Counted from the first letter of the stretch, positions 24,589 to 33,820 are shown. The stretch is 64,000 nt of DNA from Thermobifida halotolerans (GCF_003574835.2 NZ_CP063196.1:4030001-4094000), one strand, 5' to 3'. A program made the numbers and translations. Notes: generated by a model from the sequence alone, not told the origin.

Positions 24589-24945
24589 GCTCACTGTCGG
24601 AATCGGTTCGTGGCACTCGAGCAGCTCGGATCTGCAAGGATCGCCGGGCGGATCGAGGCTACGGGGCTGCTCGGTCTGGCTGACAGGGACTGTGTCAGCC
24701 AGACCCCGAAAATGGCGTTCGTTCAAGGGGCGGAGAAAGCCTGCAGCGGAAGAAAGACGTCAACTTCACCCACACCAGGCTCCGTGGCCCCGGTGAGCAG
24801 GCTGTCACTCAACTCAAGGGTCGGCACGTCCTTTGCAGGTTGCGCTGCTGCCCCCACCGGGTCGGTGAACTCGTCCGAGCGGTACTGGTCCTTCAACTTC
24901 CGTGAAGCAGGATGAAAAGACCCATCAAGAAAACCCCAATAGAGA
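24589..24945. other. Gap between IS3 and the candidate immunity gene
   Basis: No gene supported with confidence. A minus-strand open frame (24723-24953, starting MTFNLYWGFLDGSFHP) has a plausible composition but no recognisable domain and overlaps the preceding gene. Confidence 0.4.
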
Positions 24946-25275
24946 TTAAATGTCATCCGAAGGAGAAGTGTCTCTCTTCTCATTCCAAACTTTGATTATA
25001 GATTCTCGGGCGTCCAGCCTGAGTTCTCCGTCAGGCGTAAAAGCGACCACAATAGCACTTATTTCCGAGCCCACTTCAGGGAAGCATTCCTCATAGGCCC
25101 TCGAGCGGTCGTCAAAAAGAAGAACAGCGTCAACAAAGGCAGGAAATTTAATCTCTCTGGAGATTATTTCAACATCCACCCCAAAGCGGCCGCGGTGAGC
25201 AGTCACACGAACTCGAACCAGCATTCCTCGATACAATCCGGTTTTCCGCTGCATTTCAAGATCACTCGTTACCAC
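24946..25275 (-). CDS. Candidate immunity protein of the RHS toxin
   Basis: A 109-residue hypothetical of markedly lower GC than the chromosome. GTG at 25275 has GGGGG six bases upstream and overlaps an out-of-frame TGG TAA that would be a natural toxin stop, the usual toxin/immunity junction. The sequence looks beta-rich (LVRVRVTAHRGRFGVDVEII, GSEISAIVVAFTPDGELRL), resembling small S1/OB-like folds. It matches no immunity family I can name. Role inferred from position. Confidence 0.6.
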   Translation of the reverse strand: MVTSDLEMQRKTGLYRGMLVRVRVTAHRGRFGVDVEIISREIKFPAFVDAVLLFDDRSRAYEECFPEVGSEISAIVVAFTPDGELRLDARESIIKVWNEKRDTSPSDDI

Positions 25276-27346
25276 GTGCAACCCCCATAGAAGTTTACCC
25301 AGCGCTGACCAATGATCAATTCATTGAATCGAGGAATTTTATCCAAGGGGATCTTCCACTGAAGCCCTGGACCTCCGCCATGAGGAAAACCAACAAATTC
25401 ATTCAGGAAATCCGGATGCATTTCGTATTCATAGTATCCATGCTCATATCCTCCTTGGCCCGCGTAGCTCTCGGTAACAACTGACTTATCACCGACATAT
25501 GCGCTTTTACTCCGACCTGATGCAGTTCCGGATTCAGACTGTTGGCCTCAGCTGCCCTGTTACCTGCCCTAGGGGAGCGGTAAACCATGGGGTTGCAGTT
25601 GTGAACGAGTACCGGGGTCTTGTCCGCGAATACATGGTAGGTGTGGATGTCTTGGACGGTGAGGTTGTGGACGGTGGCTGCCTGGATCCATGCCTGGATG
25701 GCGGTGATCTGGACCCAGGTGCCGGCCGAGGTCTGCAGCCACATCCCGGGGACCAGGTCGATGGCATCGACCCACTGGCCGAGTTCGGGGACCCAGAAGG
25801 GGTGGCCGTCGGTGGCGAGAATGACGTCGCCGGCCGCGGTCGGCCCGGGAACGCCGTTGCCGTCTCCCTCGTCACCCGCGGGTTTCTCGGTGGTGGCATC
25901 CACGGTGATCTCGACCAGGGTCTTGGCCCCCGTGCCGACGATGGTGGCCAGCACTGTTCTGGGACCCTGTTCGCCGGTTTCGGGATCGGTGGCCAGCACT
26001 GTTCTGGGACCCTGTTCGCCGGTTTCGGGATCGGTGGCCAGCACCTGGTCGCCGGCCTTGACCTTCTCAATCGGCTTGGACGTGCCATCGGCCATCAACA
26101 CCCGGGTACCGGGCACGAAGCTGTTGCATCCTCGAACGGCGTTCCGGACCTTCTGCCAGCCGCTCCTCACAGCACTGCCCGCACTCCTGGCGCCGTTCGC
26201 CGCAGCCGCCCCCAGTCCCCTCAGCCCGCTCGCCGCCCTGGCTCCGGCGCCGGCCCATCCTCCCGGGGAGATCAGCGTGCCGACGAAGGACTGGATGTAG
26301 CCCGCCTTGTACCAGCCGGAGTCCTTGTTCACCCCGAAGACCCGCATGCCCTCGGACATGGTCGTTCCGGTGAGGTGCTCGGTGGCCCACGACATGGGTG
26401 ACATCTCGTACAGGGCCATCATGGAACCGACGCTGGCATCCCTGAACTGCGGGGCGAACGGGACCCGGTTCACCATCGAGTTCGCTCTGTGGATGCTGTG
26501 GCGGACCGTCTGCTGGAAGGTCGGGCGCGGCGGGCGCCACCACCGTCCTACCGCCCCCGAAGAAGGAGCGCTGCTCGCAGCCCTGGCCTTGGCCGCCGCC
26601 CTGGCCTTGGCTTTGAACATGCCGCCACGTCTCGTGTACCTTCTCACCTTCAGCCCGTCGGGGTCGCTGAAGCTGACGGGGTTGTTGTTGGCGTAGACGT
26701 AGCCGTGGACCTGCTGGGGGTCGGTGAAGTCGATGACCGGGTCGATGGAGACGAACCGGCCGATCGCCGAATCGTGGGCGCACGCCCCCAACTGGACCAG
26801 CCCGGTCGACTCGTCGAGGGTGCCGCCCACGAACCCCTTCTCGTCCACCCACTGTCCGGTGGAACTGCGGACGGAGCCGAACGCGGTGAACCGGCGCTGC
26901 ACGGTCTGCCCACTCTGCGCGTCGATGGTGAGTCCGCCGGTGCCGTGGTGGTCGGCGAACAGCCAGTGAAGGGTTTCGTCGTCCTGGCGGAACGCGACCG
27001 TCTCGCCGCCGTGGTCGTAGTAGCGGGTGGCCTCACGCAGCAGCGCGATCTTGTCCAGGCGCACCTCTATGCCGGGCAGGTACAGGGTCGCGTCCTGGGG
27101 TGTTTCGCGGATCAGGCGCTGGCCGTCGGCGTCGTAGCGGAACTCTGTCTCGCCGCCGTTCTCGACGACCCGGACCAGGTGGCCTTCGGCGTCCCATTCC
27201 AGTTCCTGGCCGTAGTTGGGGGTGAGGCGGCTGGTCATGTTGCCCGCACCGTCGTAGCCGTACTGCTCCAACTGGGTACCGGTGGGGCCGGTCTGCTCGA
27301 CCTGGGTGAAGGTGTGCGGCTGGGGCTGCCCGGCCGCGACGTCGGC
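25268..27346 (-). pseudogene. 5'-truncated RHS-Hint polymorphic toxin with frameshifted toxin tip
   Basis: The open part (25403-27346) begins in mid RHS repeat (YGYDGAGNMTSR, FRYDADGQRLIRETPQ) and contains the RHS core end (IGRFVSIDPVIDF, GYVYANNNPVSFSDPDG). A Hint autoprocessing domain follows (NSFVPGTRVLMADG ... VQDIHTYHVFADKTPVLVHN). Past the Hint domain the annotated frame ends in unrelated residues. A different frame continues with YEHGYYEYEMHPDFLNEFV and GGPGLQWKIPLDKIPRFNEL, and a third frame gives RWVNFYGGCTW and a stop overlapping the immunity start. At least two frameshifts separate delivery and toxin parts. The N-terminal ~80% of a normal RHS protein is missing. Confidence 0.8.
25943..26044 (-). 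repeat. 45-bp tandem duplication in the Hint domain
   Basis: Two identical 45-bp units (25943-25987 and 25988-26032) plus the first 12 bases of a third. They duplicate 15 residues in frame (ATDPETGEQGPRTVL twice) between the first Hint strands. Confidence 0.95.
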
Positions 27347-27379
27347 GAGGAACTGCACGTCTGCACTGTGGCAACGACC

Positions 27380-27600
27380 TTGCTGTCACCGTGACCAGGG
27401 ATCTGACCTGGACATGCAGCTCGTCCAAGACCTGGCGCAGTCGCGTGGCCTTCCTGGCCAAGCACGTCGATGCCTTCGTGCACCTACCGGTAGGCAGTGG
27501 CCAGACTGATGGAATGGTCGCGTACCAGAGCGTCGATGTGGTTGCCGTCACGGAAGCGGCGCAGCACCAGGACCACTTGGTGACGAAACGGGGTCAGTGC
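27380..27600 (-). pseudogene. IS5-family transposase N-terminal remnant
   Basis: Reads VVLVLRRFRDG, then DHSISLATAYR, a stop, then VHEGIDVL, and in another frame LARKATRLRQVLDELHVQ. This is the helix-turn-helix start of an IS5-group DDE transposase broken by a stop and a frameshift. It abuts the truncated RHS gene and probably marks the insertion that removed its 5' end. Confidence 0.6.
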
Positions 27601-27836
27601 CTGAGATCGGCGGGGAGTACCGACGGCGCGGCGGGGTGATCAACCACGGGGCCGTGGAAGGTCAAGCACGGCAGAACAAGAAACCATCGGGAAGATTCTT
27701 TCAGTGGGCGTGGTCTTGTGGCGAGAACCGTCCTGCCAGGGATTTCACTCCTGTCAGAAGCCAGGATCCCCCTCACCGCCACCCAGCCCATTTTGTTGAG
27801 AGAAACCCACTGAAACTCCCAATCCATAAAGACTTT

Positions 27837-28382
27837 TCACAAAGTTGCCAGAAAAGCAAGGAGGGTGAAGAACCCGACATACGAACCAATAACTACAGAA
27901 ATTCCCATTACGGGAATCCTCAGCTGTCCCAAGAGGACATCAGGTTCGCCTTCCAATCGAGAAAGCAGTCTGGAACGCTCCAGATGCTTCTTCGCAATCC
28001 GCACCAGTCTGCGGTGTGTGAGGTAACCGGTCAGCTCTCCGATCAACGACCCTCCGTACTGCACGGAGACTATCTCTTCCCCCGAGACAAGTCGAATCAT
28101 AAAACTACCATTCTGTTCTACTGACTCCACATGACACCAGGGGATACGACTGTAGAAAAATCCATTGACGACCGTAATACCCTGATCATCGACTCGGACT
28201 CGGGAATGCCATCCTATGAGCCAGAGAAAGGCCAGCAGGCAGGCAAAAACTCCAGAACCGAAGAACATCTGCCACGGAGCCGGAGATTCCGCCCACATTG
28301 CAATTCCAGGAAGAAGCGAGAAAGAAGAAGAGAACCACATCAGGATCTGAAAGAGAGGCCTCCGCACAACCATTCTTCCCAC
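27837..28382 (-). CDS. PH-domain membrane protein
   Basis: A 181-residue protein of lower GC than the chromosome. Two N-terminal hydrophobic helices (about 10-28 and 38-58) precede a bacterial PH-like beta domain (VRVDDQGITVVNGFFYSRIP, about 60-110), and a last hydrophobic helix lies near residues 155-178. Similar small PH proteins occur as cargo or immunity-like genes in polymorphic toxin loci; that link is inferred. ATG at 28382, with a second ATG three codons later. Confidence 0.75.
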   Translation of the reverse strand: MGRMVVRRPLFQILMWFSSSFSLLPGIAMWAESPAPWQMFFGSGVFACLLAFLWLIGWHSRVRVDDQGITVVNGFFYSRIPWCHVESVEQNGSFMIRLVSGEEIVSVQYGGSLIGELTGYLTHRRLVRIAKKHLERSRLLSRLEGEPDVLLGQLRIPVMGISVVIGSYVGFFTLLAFLATL

Positions 28383-28489
28383 CTATCCATGAAGAAGGGA
28401 GAGTACGTAGTTGACAGAGAATCCCAAACCAGAGACCACCGAATTGACCCCCATGTTCTTTGCGTTTTCCCTGAAGTTTATTGAGGTTT

Positions 28490-28830
28490 TCTCAACGACT
28501 TGAGTGCTCGTAGCGGTGGAGGACCAGGGCGGCCCGGACGATGCGGCCGACCGCGGAGGACCTGAGGCTGATGCGGTGCAGGGCGGTGCAGGGCGGTGCA
28601 GCGTCCAACCAGCACAACCATGGCCCGTTCGCCCACCGCGCGCAAGACCCGGAGCAGCCGGCCGCGGGCCCGGTTGTCCACGTGCATGCGCGCATGGGAG
28701 ACCTCCCGGGAGGCCCGAAACGGCGTGTGGACGCCGACACCGGCACCGTCGTAGCCACCGTCGAAACACCACCAGGCCCTCGTGCGCGGCCGCATACCGC
28801 AGCAACGGCAGAGCATGCAGGCACGCGGCG
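28490..28830 (-). pseudogene. IS5-family transposase C-terminal remnant
   Basis: Pieces resembling the C-terminal end of IS5-group transposases are spread over two frames: WWCFDGGYDGAGVGVHTPFR, LRAVGERAMVVL, and AVGRIVRAALVLH. Several frame changes show it is decayed. It may be the other end of the remnant at 27380-27600, split by the PH-domain gene. Confidence 0.5.
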
Positions 28831-28833
28831 GTG

Positions 28834-29342
28834 AGGTGCACCGCCTTCGTCATCGACGTGTTCTCCCGCCGCGTGGTGGGCCGGCAGGTGTCGAAGTCGC
28901 TGCGCACCGACCCGGCCCTGGACACCCCGGAGATGGCAGCGGGCAACCGCGAGCAGCACATCGGCCGCAGCGTCGACGGCCTGGTCCACCACTCCGGCCG
29001 CGGCGTGCGGTATCTCGCGGTGCGCTCCACCCAACGCCTGGCCGAGGCTCGCGCGGTGGTCTCGGTCGAATCCACCGGCGACTCCTACGACAATGCCCTG
29101 GCCGAGGCGCTCCACTCGCTGTTCAAGGCCGAGCCGGTCCGCAACCGCGGCCCGTGGAAGAACATCGACGACCTTGAACTCGCGGTCGCCGAGTACATCG
29201 ACTGGTTCAACCACCGCCGCCTGCACGGCGAGATCGGACTGGTCCCACCAGCGGAGTCCGAGACCGACTTCTACCAGCACAATCCCGCTTCGGTATCCGT
29301 CGACGCGTTGGTTCCCAGCCTCCAAAAACCCGGCACGAAACA
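28834..29342 (+). pseudogene. IS3-family OrfB remnant with right terminal repeat
   Basis: Encodes the C-terminal half of an OrfB close to that at 23365-24216 (AFVIDVFSRRVVG, TGDSYDNALAEALHSLFKAE, DWFNHRRLHGEIGLVPP) and ends with the terminal repeat CCCGGCACGAAACA. The orfA half and the N-terminus of OrfB are gone. It retains the 20 residues deleted from the other copy. Confidence 0.8.
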
Positions 29343-29982
29343 CCTTGTAGCCGATGCCGAGTTCGGCCGCCACCTCGGCGAGCCTGCGCCCCTCCAACCG
29401 GGTGGCGCCGATCAGCTCCGCCTCAAAGCGGGTGACCACGCCCGCGGCCACGGCCGCGTCCAGCACCTGGTCGGGATGGCCTTCTGCGACCGGCGCGCCG
29501 ATCCGCGCCTCCACGGCCTCCCCCTCCGGCTCGGGCCGCTGCACCTCGGCCCGGCGGGCGCTCAGCGCGGCCCGCTGTGCCCGGCAGCGCAGGTACCAGG
29601 CCAGCCGCGCGTACCGCAGGTCGATGTTGCGCACCGCCTCCACGAACCCCAGCAGTGCCGCCGCCTCGACCTCGGCCACTCCCTCGGCGTCCAGGCCCCG
29701 CGTCGCCCGGCGGGCCACCGCCCGCAGCCCCGGCATGCCCAGCCCGACCGCGCCCACCATCCAGTCGGCCGAGACCCGGGCCGAGCGGATCACCCGCCGC
29801 CACACCTCATCGCGCAGCCTCTGCTCGGTGGTGCGCGCCATCAGCACGTCGCGGACTTCCACCAGTCCGTAGCCGCGGTCCTCCAGCCCGTCGAAACCGC
29901 CGCCGTCCACGCACAGCACATCGGGCACCAGCCGCAGGAACTCCCGCTCGGCCATCCGCAGCGGAGCAGTACCGAACCCCAT
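29343..29982 (-). pseudogene. Sigma-70-like regulator truncated by IS3
   Basis: About 200 residues from the ATG at 29982 (GGGAGGTCTGTG upstream). The region around EVEAAALLGFVEAVRNIDLRYARLAWYLR resembles sigma region 2 and LEGRRLAEVAAELGIGYKVFR a region-4 helix-turn-helix. The C-terminus runs into the IS3 end, so the protein is cut within its last DNA-binding helix. Such sigma-like regulators occur in actinomycete integrative elements. Confidence 0.65.
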
Positions 29983-30270
29983 CACAGACCTCCCTGGTCA
30001 AACATCCAGAAACGGACGCCCACCAGGGAAGGCGGCCCCGCGAACACCCGACGGGCAGCGGGCAGCCGCACCGCAGGCAGACCGCGATCAGGACGCTGCC
30101 ACAGCGTCGGCACCGGAGAGGGAAAGCGGGGCCAGGAGCGGCACCGCCGAAGCCCGCGGCAGAGGGACTGACAGCCTACTGCACACCGTATGAGCTGAGA
30201 AAACGTGCCAGATCCCGCCAGTGACAGCCAAGAGCTAACCCGCTTTCCAGCTCTCACCCACTCTGCTCAT
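29983..30270. other. Gap between sigma-like gene and CRISPR array
   Basis: About 290 bp with no supportable gene. It should contain the promoter of the minus-strand sigma-like gene. Confidence 0.4.
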
Positions 30271-30452
30271 GTTGCGATCCTCAGCCGTCCCGGAAAGCGG
30301 CTGCCAGCTCGATCTCGATGGGCAGGAAGTCGGCGATGTTGTTGTTGCGATCCTCAGCCGCCCCGGAGGGCGGTTGCCACGGCAGCCCCTCGGTGGCCGG
30401 GGTTTCCCCGTCGTAGTTGCGATCCTCAGCCGCCCCGGAGGGCGGCTGCCAC
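30271..30452 (-). CRISPR. Orphan CRISPR array, 3 repeats and 2 spacers
   Basis: 37-bp repeats at 30271-30307, 30344-30380 and 30416-30452 share GTTGCGATCCTCAGCCG followed by a palindromic G/C core. The first is degenerate (four or five differences), as expected for the leader-distal repeat, so the array is probably read on the minus strand with its leader to the right and repeats ending GATCGCAAC. The spacers are 36 bp (30308-30343) and 35 bp (30381-30415). Both are open in a minus-strand frame (NNIADFLPIEIE and YDGETPATEGLP), as if taken from coding DNA. No cas gene lies in the window. Confidence 0.85.
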
Positions 30453-30908
30453 GGCGCCTGAAGTGCGCAAACGCCACATCGCTTGGCGATGCTCACGACT
30501 CAGAAAGGAGTGAAAGTTCCCAAGCAGGCACGAACCTCCTTGGGAACCTCCCTGTAGATCCATGACCACTTCAGGTTCCGAACTACAGCATCAACAAGGC
30601 TGTCTTATGGGGGAAGGTGTCGGACTGGATACTACTCCGACCCTCTGTCACAGATCTTGAGACCGGCTCTCAAGGCCCAGGAAACAAAGCCCCCGGACCA
30701 ATGCGGACCATGTTCGCTCCGTGTTGGCTCTTAAGTTCCGTACGTCGCTGGCACCGCGCGGCACGGCCCGGCATTCGGTGGCTCCCCGAACCGCAGCCTC
30801 GGTACCGCAGTGCCGGAAGTGCCTACCCCGCCGCATGACCGGCATCCCTTACTCCACCGGGGTTTCCGCCCCATCCCCGCAACGCCTCTTCCCTCGCCGT
30901 CGAGGGGT
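30453..30908. other. CRISPR leader side and gap to attR
   Basis: No supportable gene. The first ~100 bp right of the array is a candidate leader. An 18-base copy of sequence from the att repeat (GTGTTGGCTCTTAAGTTC) lies at 30721-30738. Confidence 0.4.
30721..30738 (+). repeat. Third partial copy of the att sequence
   Basis: GTGTTGGCTCTTAAGTTC is identical to 22865-22882 and 31020-31037, the distal part of both att repeats. It may be a scar of an earlier integration or an integrase arm site. Confidence 0.7.
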
Positions 30909-31045
30909 CTTTTAATCCGCGGGTTCAGGGTTCGATCCCCTGGTGGCCCACCACACAACCCCAGGTCAGAGCCGGTTTCACCGAGGCCCGGGCCTGGGGT
31001 TTCGCGCTGTGTTGGCTCTGTGTTGGCTCTTAAGTTCGCGCTCCC
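30909..31045 (+). repeat. attR: 137-bp direct repeat with tRNA-Lys 3' half
   Basis: Exact copy of 22754-22890, offset 8155 bp. It starts with the anticodon-loop and T-arm half of tRNA-Lys without the 5' half, so it is not a functional tRNA. It marks the right end of the island. Confidence 0.92.
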
Positions 31046-31120
31046 CGCATCCGCGCAGGCCACAACCCTGGAGCGGGTGCTCCACCCGGTGCTCCACTGA
31101 CCGCACGCGGACGGTTCCTC

Positions 31121-31299
31121 TCAATCCTCGACGTCCGGATTGACCAGATCGTCACGGTTGATGGTCACCGGTCGCGCGGTTCCTAGTCTGCTGGCCGAGA
31201 CGACCCACTTGGCCCAGACCGTGGCGAGGTACACCCGCACCCCGGCGAGGTCGATGTAGGGCGGCCAGGTCTTATACTCGCCGTCGGTCGGCAACTCCA
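31121..31299 (-). pseudogene. C-terminal fragment of an unknown gene, cut by IS701
   Basis: About 60 residues (ELPTDGEYKTWPPYIDLAGV ... INRDDLVNPDVED, stop). The composition looks like real protein, but no domain is recognised. The upstream part would lie to the right and was displaced by the IS701 insertion. Confidence 0.45.
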
Positions 31300-32767
31300 G
31301 TACTCCAGTTGGACTTCCGGTTTGAAACACAATGATCGTGTTCGTAGGGATCTAGTGGTGTTCGACCGCGCTGATCTGGTCGTTTCCCGGACACAGCAAC
31401 GGCCACCGCCCGATCATCGATGGTTGTGAAGACAACAAATCCCGAGGCGGTGGCCGCAGCCACCACCCTAGCGGCCAACCGCTGGCCCCACCTGCTGAAC
31501 GAGACCACCAACACGATCATCGACCCCCACCTGGCCCGGCCCGAGACCCGCACCAGTGCCCGCGAGGTGATCCGAGCCCTGCTCGCTCCGCTGGCCCGCA
31601 AGAACTGCTGGACCCTGGCCGAGCACGCCGGACATCCCGCCCCTTACCGGATCCAGCACCTGCTCAACCGGGCTGTACTGGACGAAGCGGCCCTGGCCGC
31701 CTGCCTGCGCGGCTACGTCATCAGCCACCTGGGCACCGAGGACGTGGTCCTGGTCGTGGACGAGACCGGCGATCTGAAGAAGGGCACCCACACCGCCGGG
31801 GTGGCCCGCCAATATACGGGCACCACCGGCCAGATCGAGAACTGCCAGGTCGCGGTCTACCTCGCCTACACCACAGGCGACGCTCACGCGTTGATCGACC
31901 ACCGCCTCTACCTCCCCTCTTCCTGGTGTGAGGATCCCGACCGACTCCGCACGGCGGGGGTGCCCGAGCAAGTGGAGTTCGCCACCAAGCCGGAGCCGGC
32001 CCGCCGGATGATCGCCACCGCCTTGGAGCACACACCCCACGCGTGGGTGGCCGGCGACGAGGTGTACGGCCGTAACCCCGGTCTGCGCGCCTACCTGGAG
32101 AAACGAGGGGTGGGGTATGTGATGGAGATGGCCGCCACCGACACGGTCACGACCCCGCGCGGGCCTTTGGCGGTCAAGGAGCTGGCCGTCCTGGTTCCCG
32201 GGCAGGCCTGGCGGAAGCGCTCGGCTGGGGCCGGTGCCAAGGGTGAGCGGTTCTACGACTGGGCGCTCATCGACGACCACGCCGACACCCGCGGGGTGCG
32301 GTGGGTGCTGATCCGGCGTAGCCGCACCAGTGGTGATCTGGCGTTCTTCCACTGCTATGCACCCGAGGCAGTGCCGTTGGCGAGGTTGGTGGCGGTGGCC
32401 GGACGCCGGTGGCGGGTGGAGGAGTCCTTCCAGCAGGGAAAGGGCCTGGCCGGACTGGACGAACACCAGGTGCGGACGTGGACGTCGTGGCATCGGTGGA
32501 GCTTGCTGGCCATGACCGCCTACGCCTTTCTCGCCCTGTGCCGGGCCCGGGAACTGCGCCACCATCCGGTGCCGATCGGGGTGGTAGAGCTGGCCTGCAA
32601 CGAGATCGCCCGTCTGCTGGAGGCCCTGTTCCCGCCCGAGTCCGATCTGGAGCACGTGCTGGCCTGGTCGGTGTTCAGACGCGTCCATCAAGCACACGCT
32701 CGGCGCTGCCACTACCGGAGACAGACGGTCCAGGAATCATGACAAACCGGAAGTCCAACTGGAGTAC
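31300..32767 (+). mobile_element. IS701-family insertion sequence
   Basis: Bounded by 25-bp perfect inverted repeats (31300-31324 and 32743-32767; core CCAGTTGGACTTCCGG). It contains one intact transposase and looks complete. The flanks differ in origin: an unknown gene fragment on the left, an IS5-like fragment on the right. The exact ends may be a few bases inside the repeat. Confidence 0.88.
31420..32742 (+). CDS. IS701-family transposase
   Basis: A 440-residue DDE transposase. Candidate catalytic residues are the Asp in VVDETGDLKKGTH (about 110), the Asp in WVAGDEVYGRNP (about 212) and the Glu in WRVEESFQQGKGLAGLDEHQ (about 335). Full length, no interruption, ATG at 31420. It probably remains active. 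Confidence 0.92.
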   Translation: MVVKTTNPEAVAAATTLAANRWPHLLNETTNTIIDPHLARPETRTSAREVIRALLAPLARKNCWTLAEHAGHPAPYRIQHLLNRAVLDEAALAACLRGYVISHLGTEDVVLVVDETGDLKKGTHTAGVARQYTGTTGQIENCQVAVYLAYTTGDAHALIDHRLYLPSSWCEDPDRLRTAGVPEQVEFATKPEPARRMIATALEHTPHAWVAGDEVYGRNPGLRAYLEKRGVGYVMEMAATDTVTTPRGPLAVKELAVLVPGQAWRKRSAGAGAKGERFYDWALIDDHADTRGVRWVLIRRSRTSGDLAFFHCYAPEAVPLARLVAVAGRRWRVEESFQQGKGLAGLDEHQVRTWTSWHRWSLLAMTAYAFLALCRARELRHHPVPIGVVELACNEIARLLEALFPPESDLEHVLAWSVFRRVHQAHARRCHYRRQTVQES

Positions 32768-33183
32768 CGGGCAGGCCACCACCTGCACGTTCATGCCGTG
32801 CCGGCGATGTTTGCCCGAGGAGAACGGTCGATCAGCCGCCAGACGATCAGCGGCAATGAGGGTGCCGTCGACCACCACGCAAGGCGTGGCCGCGTCGTCG
32901 GACGCGGCGTAGCCCCTGTTCCAGGGTGGGGGCCTGGGCAGCGAGCAGGCGGGTGGTTGTGCGTACGTACCGCCAGGCGGTGGTGGTCGAGACGCCGAAC
33001 CCGGCGGCCAACTGGGTGGAGGGGTTCGTCTTTACGCGGGTGGGCCAGGACGAGCAGGGCCTGGGCAGCGGGTTCCAGCTTGCGCCACCGCGACCGGTTG
33101 GCGGTGCGGTGGGTGCGGATGGTGCGGGCGAGGAGGTTCAGGGTATGGCGTGACCACGGTAGACAGGCACGGTGGAACAGCAT
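32768..33183 (-). pseudogene. IS5-family transposase fragment
   Basis: Reads MVVDGTLIAADRLAADRPF and KHRRHGMNVQVVACP up to the IS701 end. Upstream pieces in other frames read KLEPAAQALLVLAH, FGVSTTTAWRYV and APTLEQGL. At least two frameshifts plus truncation by IS701 make it non-functional. Confidence 0.7.
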
Positions 33184-33409
33184 CCAAGCCTCTGGCGGAA
33201 CGGTTGATCTTGGTCGACAACCCGTTTACCAGGGGCTTCCTGCTGTTCAGAAGGAGACTGGGGCAACCGGTACGAGGCTGTGACCAGCACCGCCAGGATG
33301 AAAAAGACTCACGACCTGCGATGCGTCGGCGAGCGCGATGGCGGTACCCACCACCAGCCCAGGAAGGGTGTTGCGCCGCACCACGACGAGCCCGCCCGCG
33401 CCCGGTGCG

Positions 33410-33820
33410 TTAGAGAGGGCGGCCCCTCCATTGTCCGGAGACGAGCATGAAAGTCAGGGGTATAAGAAGAAAGCTCAGGGGCAGCCAGATACCCCCCTGG
33501 AAGGGGAGCAGGCCGACCAGAACGAGAGCTACTATCCCACAGCCCACCCGAAAGCCGGACCCGCCGGCCATCTGCCTTTTCGCGATCTCCAGGACCTCAT
33601 GCCCCGAAGGTGGCCAGGAGACAGTCGCCTTCCTCCTTCCACCTGCGAACAGAACACCCCCGACATCAAGCACCAAACACACAAGAACAACGAAGACAGC
33701 ATAGACCGGAAAGAAGGAAGTCTTGTGAATAACAAGAGTTCCAGCCACCATAAGCACAATGGCAACCGATATCTCCCACCAGGTCCTGGCTTTTTCTCTT
33801 CTGTTCGCGACATCACCCAT
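33410..33820 (-). CDS. Small four-helix membrane protein of unknown function
   Basis: A 136-residue protein with hydrophobic segments near residues 16-32, 38-60, 90-108 and 112-128, and lower GC than the chromosome. ATG at 33820, with an in-frame TTG one codon upstream. No family recognised. It lies next to the remains of another membrane protein, as accessory toxin/immunity cargo often does; that is a guess. Confidence 0.55.
   Translation of the reverse strand: MGDVANRREKARTWWEISVAIVLMVAGTLVIHKTSFFPVYAVFVVLVCLVLDVGGVLFAGGRRKATVSWPPSGHEVLEIAKRQMAGGSGFRVGCGIVALVLVGLLPFQGGIWLPLSFLLIPLTFMLVSGQWRGRPL

Noticed and set aside
30235-30513. Several short frames through the CRISPR repeats
   Set aside because: The repeating PPGRLRIA-like peptides are translations of the 37-bp repeat; repeat/spacer structure explains the region better.
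30909-30990. A second tRNA-Lys gene at attR
   Set aside because: Only the 3' half is present; acceptor 5' strand, D arm and the 5' part of the anticodon arm are missing.
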